From Chara braunii (Eukaryota; Streptophyta; Charophyceae; Charales; Characeae), in NCBI GenBank assembly GCA_003427395.1, contig BFEA01000053.1:2676489-2737966 (forward strand): a DNA stretch of 61,478 nucleotides, in the 5' to 3' direction. The notes under the pieces were generated by a model. That model was given only the letters and a program-made list of their open reading frames with translations. It did not search any database and had not been told where the DNA came from. Made by a program: the position numbers and the translations under genes. Shown here piece after piece: positions 54,553 through 61,478 of the stretch. How positions within the stretch are numbered: the first letter of the stretch is position 1; each line of letters starts with the position of its first letter.

Positions 54553-55316
54553 TGTTGCCTCCCATTAGAATATACTCCCTTTTTTTTGCAGTGTATTTCC
54601 AAGGGACTTCGACTTTCATATTTTCTCTCTTCTCTCCTCCCTCAGACTGTTCTCTCACTCCCTTGTTTTCTCCATCCTTCATTGGACCTTTCCCTTTCTT
54701 GTCGCCATCGCCATCATCCCCACTATCTCCACCTCCACCTCCATCACTCAACTTTGTTGACGCTGCGGTGGTTGTCAATTTTTACGTGAAGATGCCATCT
54801 AACTCGAGGGCATAGTCGATGGCTTTTTCGTCATATCTATGGGAGAAAGCACAAAGGAAGTTATTCCAGGTTGTTTGTAATTTTCATTTATGCTGTTCAA
54901 TTTTTCCCACAGACTTCTGGATGCAACGAGCTCTTGGGTGGTGTGCAACAGTGTGTCAGTAAGGAGATTCAAAATTTACTTCCCCTTTTGTTCCCTCAAT
55001 AATATCTGCAGTGTTTCTTCTTCCTTCGTCATCCTTTTCCTTCCACCATAATCTTTTCTCTTCTGGATCAACAACTACTGATGGAGGGCACTTCTTTTCT
55101 CCTCCAACAACAGTGCCTTACTCCTCCTCATCACCACATGCTGCCAATTTCGCCACAAATGCGTCTCTCTCCTCATGAGACTCTTCCAACAATTATGTCT
55201 GGAATTCGTACGTTCCCACCCAATCCTCATACTTCACTTGTTGGAGCCTCAAGTGTCCAGCAGTACGGCTCTTTGCAACTTCACCCATTTCTCCAACCTT
55301 TTGTCTCCCCCTTCTT

Positions 55317-55583
55317 CTATCCAATCCTTCTCCTTCTTCTTCTTCCAATTATTTTTTTCGGTTCTTCCTGTTTCTTCTTCATCTCCTCCTCAATTCTCTT
55401 ATTTTCCTCCTCCATGCTCTTTCTTTCCTCCTCTAACTTTTTCTTTACCTCCTCCTCCTTCTTCTTCTCTTCCTTTTCATTTTTCTTTTCGGCTAGCCTC
55501 CTATCAATCTCAGTTTGCTGTTCGGCGGTACAGGGCTGTGTGGATTTACCGGTTCTCGCTGGTTGCGCACATCTTGCTTGCAC
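55317..55583 (-). pseudogene. Element C Gag N-terminal coiled coil
   Basis: An 88-codon frame: TAEQQTEIDRRLAEKKNEKE and then more than 50 residues dominated by Glu and Lys. It matches the A and B versions in the TAEQ-EIDRR entry motif. Confidence 0.65.
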
Positions 55584-55699
55584 TGTGGAATTCTCCTCCT
55601 CACCATATAGACTTAACCCTCAACACTTAATATATACTTACTTCAACCTTATTTGGAGTTTGACCTAATATTCCCATCCTACAATGTCACTATAGCTCC

Positions 55700-56281
55700 C
55701 CTATTACTCTGGTGGGTAACGAACAATTTAAGGTCAGCCAGCAAGGACTTCAAGAATTCTTTAACAACGCAGACAAGACGTCGTGCCCACTAGTTGTTGA
55801 AGGATTGTTTCTAACAACTTATGACTGCTCATTGCGTCAGTTCCGGTTCGATCACATATCGGTCAATACCGATCTTAGGACCAGGCGAGTTGTTTTACGA
55901 GCGTCCGCCGCTCATGCCCATGCTTTGTACTTAACGGGTGATTCATCCAGTTGTTGAGTTTCTAGCCTAGACTCCACCTAAAATCATACACATCTGTTGA
56001 CCAGAACAAATTGCATGTATGTCATCAACATATTGACCAGCAGCAGCGACGCGAAAATGTGGGAAGGTACCCAAGTACACAATGATTCATCCAAGCATAT
56101 GCAGGGCTTAGGGGGCAAGAAACTTCACTAGGTGAACGTTCCCTTGTTGAAGCTCCACAATGCCACTTCTCGTATGCAGATACGTGCTCTCACGAATCCC
56201 CATAATAGGCAAACCCCAACTCTCTTCTCACTGGCCTTATTCCTGCCAGCGCCAAACTTCCACAAATGTGGTGAATTCCAA
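55700..56281 (-). other. Element C leader
   Basis: Between Gag and primer-binding site. Its 55725-56000 part is shared with B. No coding region is recognised. Confidence 0.6.
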
Positions 56282-56292
56282 CTCTGATACCA
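56282..56292 (-). promoter_or_regulatory. Primer-binding site of element C
   Basis: The minus strand reads TGGTATCAGAG, two bases from the LTR end, matching initiator tRNA-Met priming. It fixes the orientation of the LTR-C family. Confidence 0.85.
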
Positions 56293-56294
56293 AT

Positions 56295-56518
56295 TGCAAT
56301 GAATCACTTATATTGACACATCATGAGAGATCACACAAAATCCACACTGATATCCATACTGAATGATCATATTGTACGGTGTCAGTGTTCGAGTGTCCAA
56401 GCGCTCATCAGCGCAACATCATATTATGCAAATTGAGAGTATGTGTCACCAAGCGCTCATCAGTATGTGTCACCAAACGCTCATCAGTGCATCATCCAGC
56501 AGCCTAAATCAGGTGTAT

Positions 56519-56579
<61 letters not shown>

Positions 56580-57021
56580 AGCTGTATCGCACAACTAGGC
56601 TGCTTCTCCCTCTCTCTCTCTCTCTCTTTTGAACTCTCTCTTGAACTCTCTCATTCTCTGCTATTATAAGGATCACAACCCGAGATATGGCCTTTTACTT
56701 ATGCTCTACCACTGCTAGTATTGAGCAACTATGGCCGCCTGTTTTCCACAGCATAGCGCTGCCTAGCATAACTCCTTAGCGCACTGGCACCAGCAACGCT
56801 TCCACCTTCTTGCGAATGAGCAATGTGTTCAAATGACGTTGGTCAGTGCTCTTTATTGACTTGGATAGGCCTTGACTTTACATGACCTCCACTTGACTTA
56901 GCCTGGGCCTAACTTTGACTGATTTCGGCCTGTTGCTTTTGGAGTACTGAGGATCGGTACCTTCATAACTTTCCTTGGAGCGATGCTATTTTTTCGACTA
57001 TGGGACTTGACTCTCAGGCCA
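56295..57021 (-). repeat. 5' LTR of element C
   Basis: 727 bp, plus-strand TGCAATGAATCACTTATATT to CTCTCAGGCCA; contains the family (CT)n arrays (56521-56579, 56610-56628). Alignable with 9841-10590 and 48726-49460. Confidence 0.85.
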
Positions 57022-58449
57022 TGTGGCGGACCTGTGGGGATGGCGGTTCGTCGGGATCAAAATGAAGGGGATGAGGATTAGGGAGATGAAGATGGAGCTG
57101 GAAGGGACAGCGCAGTTCCAACGCAAACTCAACACACACGTACATCAAATTGTGCAGACCAACTACAATTGTGGTATACCCCCAACAGTCTGAATGGACT
57201 GGACTGCATTACCCTGACACCTACAGTGGTACCAGGCAGGACTAGACTGAAATGGACTGGTCTGGTACCGGCAGTACTACCAGGCAGGAGTGGACTGGAA
57301 TAAATGAGCACGCGGCCCCTGGGGTCACGCCATAGCCTGGTCCTACAAACCGAACAGGCAAAATAGCCAGATAGCCCTGGCTCTACGCCAGAAGCGGCCT
57401 CTTACAATGTCGGGCGCTTTATCCGGTGCAAAGCGCCCTTATTGAAGAAGAGTTGCTAAGTGAGTAAGCCATTCATTTATAAGTCCATCAAGAGCGCTTC
57501 GCGCCTTTGCAGGGGTAGAGGCACGTTGCACGATCCTCATACCTGTAGTGGATCGCAAGAGTCATAAACACGCTTTCGCAAAAACAACGAAACTTTACGA
57601 CAATAAAGCTGGGAAATCTAGGATGTGGAGTAAGGTGCATGTGGAATCCATGCGATGAAGCCTCAAATACATAATGTCAGAGCACAGACAAATGTCATAC
57701 CCTAACTAACAACAGTAAATAGCATGTAGCAGCGTAGAGTTTAAAAGTCTAGACGCAACTGCCTCAGTGCTGAAAGAAAAAGATAGCAATATATCACAAG
57801 ATAATGTCGTGTCGTTGAACCATTAAGAGTGGGGAAGGTCTTAGGGCGGGTGAATGCAGCCGAAGAATCAAAACTCCTATGGGCAGTCACATACAAGGGT
57901 GAGATAGGTTATCAGGCTCAGCGCGAGGAAGTGGTATCGAATCAAAACCAATGACCCTAACAGATAGACCATCAAGGCGGGTAATGCTTGACAAAAGAGT
58001 GACATCATGCAAGGTCGATCAGAAAAGGGGAGTTTGGAATAGGGTGAAGATATGCCTAACTAAAGGTATGCAATGACCGACACTAGGGTGATGAGGGTAG
58101 TGGGTGAGGGCAACATACACACAACTTACCAACTGGGAGGGAGCCAAATTTGGGAGTAGGGAATTAAGATAACGCTACGGTGTCAACCTATGCGATACCA
58201 AGGGAGAGCGCAAGTCAGGGAGAACCAGCTAAGTGAGAACCATCATGCGACAAATACAAAGGAATGCATACAGCGTCTAAAGTAGATTAAGCCTATAACG
58301 TAGGTGAAGTCGTCGAAGTGGTCGATGACGTTGATGAGGTAGTAGTCGAGTCGATATCAAAGCAGAACCGCAAAAAACTAACATCATGAAGAAGTTGATG
58401 ATGGAGCACATGATAGTGTGAGTCAGTGGTAGATAGACAGGTGGTGAGG
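57022..58449. other. Unassigned 1.4 kb, possibly 3' end of element D
   Basis: Lies downstream of the element D polyprotein and may hold its 3' UTR or LTR, but no LTR boundary can be shown. A small repeat, TACCAGGCAGGA...GACTGGA, occurs near 57230 and 57288. Confidence 0.35.
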
Positions 58450-59757
58450 GTGTCATTCGTCGAGGCGTTGAGGGCGTCGACGAGTACACTGTGGACGCGC
58501 GGAAGTGTCCGTCTGCTGATGAAGAATAACCTTAGAGAGAGCAGGTTTGTCCTCAACAATCTCCTTAGTCGGAGGAGGAGGAAAAAAGTATGTCAGCTGA
58601 GTAGGAGCAAATGTCTTAGCACATCGAGCATGATCATATGCACGCACTAACATTCTGGCGTGCTCCAAGTGCTTGAGGGGTTCCCAAGTAGTCTCCTAAT
58701 CAGGATAGTCATTCCAATGCGCAAGATACTCGATAAGTAGAGGGGTATCGTTGGCAACTCGGCGAATTATGATGTCGGAACCTACAAACTCCTCGTGACC
58801 GTCTACCATGATAGGTGGGGGACACTTGTAAAGGCGTCCGGCGAATCGCTCAAACGGTCTGCGATAAGGACGCAACAAGGAGAAGGGTAAACATCATGTA
58901 CGCAAGTCTGTCGAAGGTAATCAGGCAACTTCCTACAAAAGTTGACAGGACTGGCGGCAATATCAGAATCGACGGCCTGAAGGATGCGACATGGACTGAA
59001 GAAGCCACACCTGAACTTGCGAAGCATATCCGCTTCGAGTTGCAAGTGGCGTGCATCGACAAGCACATCGTCACTGACTTTGAATGGATTATCCATTCGC
59101 GATCGGGATCGTGCGACCACACGAGTCTAGGAGACGGCTAGACTCTCGTTTGCACGCTTCATAATCGTTGTCATGCATGCGATCCACGCATCATGCGCAG
59201 GACAACGAGTGTCCAAGTGCAAGAAAATTCACGGGTACAAGAGGGTGGTAGTCGAGGTCGCAATAGAATGGTGATTGACGAAACGGCTTGGTTGTACGAG
59301 ATCTCCTCGTGGGCTAAGTGTAAGTCCCACTGTCAGTCATCTCTAATAAACTTTTAGAGGATATTACTGAGAGTTTTTTTAGTGACCTCAGTTTGACCAT
59401 CTGTTTGAGGGTGGGAAACCGATGAGAGATGGAGCTGGGATCCGTGCACCTCGCGTAGGCGTCGCCAGAGCGTGTTGGTAACGCGCGGGTCACGGTTGGA
59501 GATGATGCTATGAGGTAAGATGTGATCTCTCACGACTCGGTCGAAGACGGAGTCGACAATCTCACAAGCGCTAATGCGATAGTGACACGAGACAAAATGT
59601 GCGTACTTTGTGAAACGATCGTCGACCACCAAGATAGCATCACGTCCGAGCTCAGTGGAAGGGAGGAGGAGACCGATAAAATCAATGAAAATGAACTGTC
59701 AATGACCGTCGGGTATGGGTAGAGGCGAGAGATGGTTAACAACATATGGTATTTACA
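58450..59757 (-). pseudogene. Element D integrase and chromodomain (chromovirus Ty3/gypsy)
   Basis: The minus strand starts PLPIPDGH...IDFIGLLLPSTELGRDAILV, then DRFTKYAHFV, SIISNRDPRVTNTLWRRLRE and SHPQTDGQTEVTKKTL: the integrase catalytic core with its D, D and E. After a degraded C-terminal domain comes a chromodomain (EYLAHWNDYPD, then a TAG in place of a probable Trp codon, then ETTWEPLKHLEHAR). Chromodomains steer integration toward marked chromatin. RT and Gag are absent; it is cut off at about 59757, beside a tandem array. Confidence 0.85.
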
Positions 59758-59808
59758 AGTCGTTTTCAGCCGCTTCAGACAAGTGTTAGGTACTTGGATG
59801 GGGGGATC

Positions 59809-60145
59809 TGAAACCCGTTTCAAAAGCTTCGGCGACTTAATTAAAAGTCATTACAGCAGTTTCAGGGTCCTCACCTGAAACTTATGAAATGACCTGCAGT
59901 GGCTGAAAACCTGAAAGCGGTTTCAAGTACATGAAACCCCTTTCAGAAACTTCAACCATTTCAGGTCATTAGAGCGGTTTCAGGTCCCCACCTGAAATTC
60001 CTTAAATGACCCGAAGTGGGTAAAAATCTGAAAGCGGTCTTAGGTCCCTCATCCAAATGGTTAGATAGAGGTACCTGAAACCCCTTTCAGAAGCTTCAAC
60101 CACCTCAGGTCATTACAACGGTTTCAGGTCCCGATGTGGGCCTGT
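59809..60145. repeat. Tandem array, ~120-145-bp unit
   Basis: Units beginning TGAAACCC(C/G)TTTCA start at 59809, 59932 and 60076 (the third partial). Each holds several CTGAAA and TTTCAG words, giving many small inverted repeats. Confidence 0.8.
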
Positions 60146-60358
60146 CATGACACGTTTTCGGATCTCTCGTCACCAACCCCTACCTTCTCTCCCTTCGCTA
60201 GGCCTCAGACTCATACGACTCTACTCCCCAACTCTCAGCAGCACGACGTTTCCGGCTTTAACACCACACTCCTCCCCGCGAGTGTACCTAGAGGAGGCCC
60301 AATTTTTGGGGGGGTAGGACCGACAGGGCAGGACTTGACAAATCCGTCACTCAGTTAT

Positions 60359-61030
60359 AGAGATTCCTTTCAGACCACAAATCCCACACGCATTCATGCG
60401 GACAGTGCAGATCCCGCAAGCCTGTCACTCCTTTCGAGAAGTGCCCCTCAAATAGGTATTCCTCCCCGAAGGCCACTGCAGACAACAAAGGAGAACCCGA
60501 AAAAAAGTCGCCCCCACAATTTGAGAAGTTTCTTTCAAACCAGCCCAAACATTAGGTCGTTGGCCGGGGTTACCACAAGCAAAGCCAACAATTCGAGAGA
60601 TTCCTTTCAAACCACAGATCCCACATGCATTCACTGCGGGCAAACTCAATAGTGCAGATCCCGCAAACCTATCACTCCTTTCGAGAAGTGCCCCCTCAAA
60701 CAAGTATTCCTCCCCCAAGGCCACTGTAGACAACAGACGAGAACCCAAAAAAAGTTGTCCCGCAATTCGAGGAGTTTCTTTCAAACCAGCCCAAGCATTA
60801 GGTCGTTGGTCAGGGTTACCACAAGCAAAACCAGCAGTTCGAGAGATTTCTTTCAGACCACAAATCCCACACGCATTCACTGTGAAAAAACTCGATAGTG
60901 CAGATCCCGTAAGGTTGTCACTCCTTTCGAGAAGTGCCCCTCAAACAGGTATTCCTCCCCCAAGGCCACTACAGACAACAAACGACAACCCTAAAAGTCG
61001 TCTTACAATTAGCAAGGTCTCTTTTCGAAT
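60359..61030. repeat. Tandem array, ~240-bp unit, 2.8 copies
   Basis: Units starting AGAGATT(C/T)CTTTCA begin at 60359, 60596 and 60842. On the minus strand a 151-codon frame (60425-60880) spans two units and repeats NACGICGLK...FACGNP.QRPN.WAGLKET. No function is recognised; it may be fortuitous. Confidence 0.85.
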
Positions 61031-61214
61031 CACTCAGTTAATCCACCGCCATAGTCACTACTTAGTAAGGTCAACTGTACCAAACAGAAAAGTCGTCACA
61101 CAATTCGCGAGTTTTCTTTTTTTAATCACGCTATTAATCGGCCGCCGGCGTCACTATAGATTTGCAATGTCCCTGGTCAAAAGCGAAAACTGAAACCGAC
61201 TTTTGCCCCGTGCC

Positions 61215-61385
61215 CCCCCCCCATTTTTTTCCTCGATCCTTCCCTCTTTCTTCTCCCCCTCTCTCCCTCCTTCTCTCTCTCTCTCTCTGACTTCCTTGAG
61301 TGGCTATTCCTTTTAAATTAATCCTCGAGAGCTCTAGCAGTTCTCGCTGTGCCCAGCGTATAGGTCCTCTCTCTCTCTTTCTCTA

Positions 61386-61419
<34 letters not shown>
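61215..61419. repeat. C-rich and (CT)n microsatellites
   Basis: CT/TC-rich tracts, the last running directly into adapter sequence. Confidence 0.8.
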
Positions 61420-61421
<2 letters not shown>

Positions 61422-61445
61422 GTCTCTTATACACATCTAGATGTG
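61420..61445. other. Partial sequencing adapter
   Basis: CTGTCTCTTATACACATCTA and GATGTG: the mosaic-end junction again, cut short. Synthetic. Confidence 0.95.
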
Positions 61446-61478
61446 GGGGGGGGTATTGTATTGGGAGACACTCCACCA
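61446..61478. other. Chimeric tail copied from 39.7 kb
   Basis: A G run and TATTGTATTGGGAGACACTC CACCA match 39719-39752 exactly apart from G-run length, joined through adapter sequence. Confidence 0.9.

Larger units (their letters stand above)
49790..57021 (-). mobile_element. Minus-strand Ty3/gypsy element C
   Basis: With the left LTR at 48726, the element has LTR, inverted integrase piece, integrase, RNase H, reverse transcriptase, protease, Gag, leader, primer-binding site and right LTR. Coding sequence is heavily broken and parts of the integrase core are deleted or duplicated, but the polymerase box YLDD is intact. It is closely related to B and provides the empty-site state for inserts in B. 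Confidence 0.85.

Noticed and set aside
55081-55668. 195-codon Ser/Phe/Leu-rich plus-strand frame
   Set aside because: Antisense shadow of the coiled-coil Gag of element C.
57940-58010. tRNA-like sequence on the minus strand
   Set aside because: Box B is split (GGTTTTGATTCGATACC) and no clear D or anticodon arm can be drawn.

Overview
The window looks like repeat-dominated nuclear DNA of a streptophyte (a plant or charophyte alga). It holds many decayed Ty3/gypsy LTR retrotransposons primed by initiator tRNA-Met, a plant-style LINE, long CT/GT microsatellites, and a block of plant-type mitochondrial DNA (tRNA-Pro, cox1 and LSU rRNA pieces). The look is what I would expect of a Chara-type genome, but that name is an inference. 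I recognised no intact host gene; nearly all recognisable coding sequence is transposon-derived and broken.

Layout. 1-2.15 kb: tandem repeat split by a hAT-like non-autonomous element with an 8-bp target duplication. 2.34-9.84 kb: plus-strand Ty3/gypsy E1 with its LTR (8152-9702), followed by a second primer-binding site. 9.84-10.59 kb: LTR of another family (LTR-C). 10.65-11.15 kb: fold-back element of converging short motifs. 11.94-28.4 kb: minus-strand Ty3/gypsy B, split by the complete plus-strand element A (13148-22005, LTRs at both ends, CACT target duplication). B also carries a TIR-bounded MITE, a tRNA-headed SINE-like insert and another short insert. 28.4-31.2 kb: direct repeats, CT arrays and a fold-back element carrying a hammerhead-ribozyme-like core. 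31.2-33.6 kb: mitochondrial mosaic. 34.0-36.7 kb: LTR remnant, LINE 3' remnant, sequencing adapter, fold-back and GC-rich blocks. 36.7-43.0 kb: no recognised gene, several short tandem repeats and a 393-base gap. 43.04-48.0 kb: nearly complete minus-strand LINE. 48.7-57.0 kb: minus-strand Ty3/gypsy C with both LTRs and a hairpin formed by an inverted integrase end. 58.4-59.8 kb: 3' half of a chromodomain Ty3/gypsy D. 59.8-61.0 kb: two tandem arrays.

The elements record a layered insertion history. B and C are related copies, so each serves as the empty site for insertions in the other. The reverse transcriptase active sites have decayed differently: YLDD in E1 and C, YLDN in B, deleted in A. 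Two stretches are assembly or library artefacts: a complete transposase mate-pair junction adapter at 35426-35463, and a partial one at 61420-61445 followed by a copy of sequence from 39.7 kb. Conclusions across those points, and across the N-runs, are unsafe.
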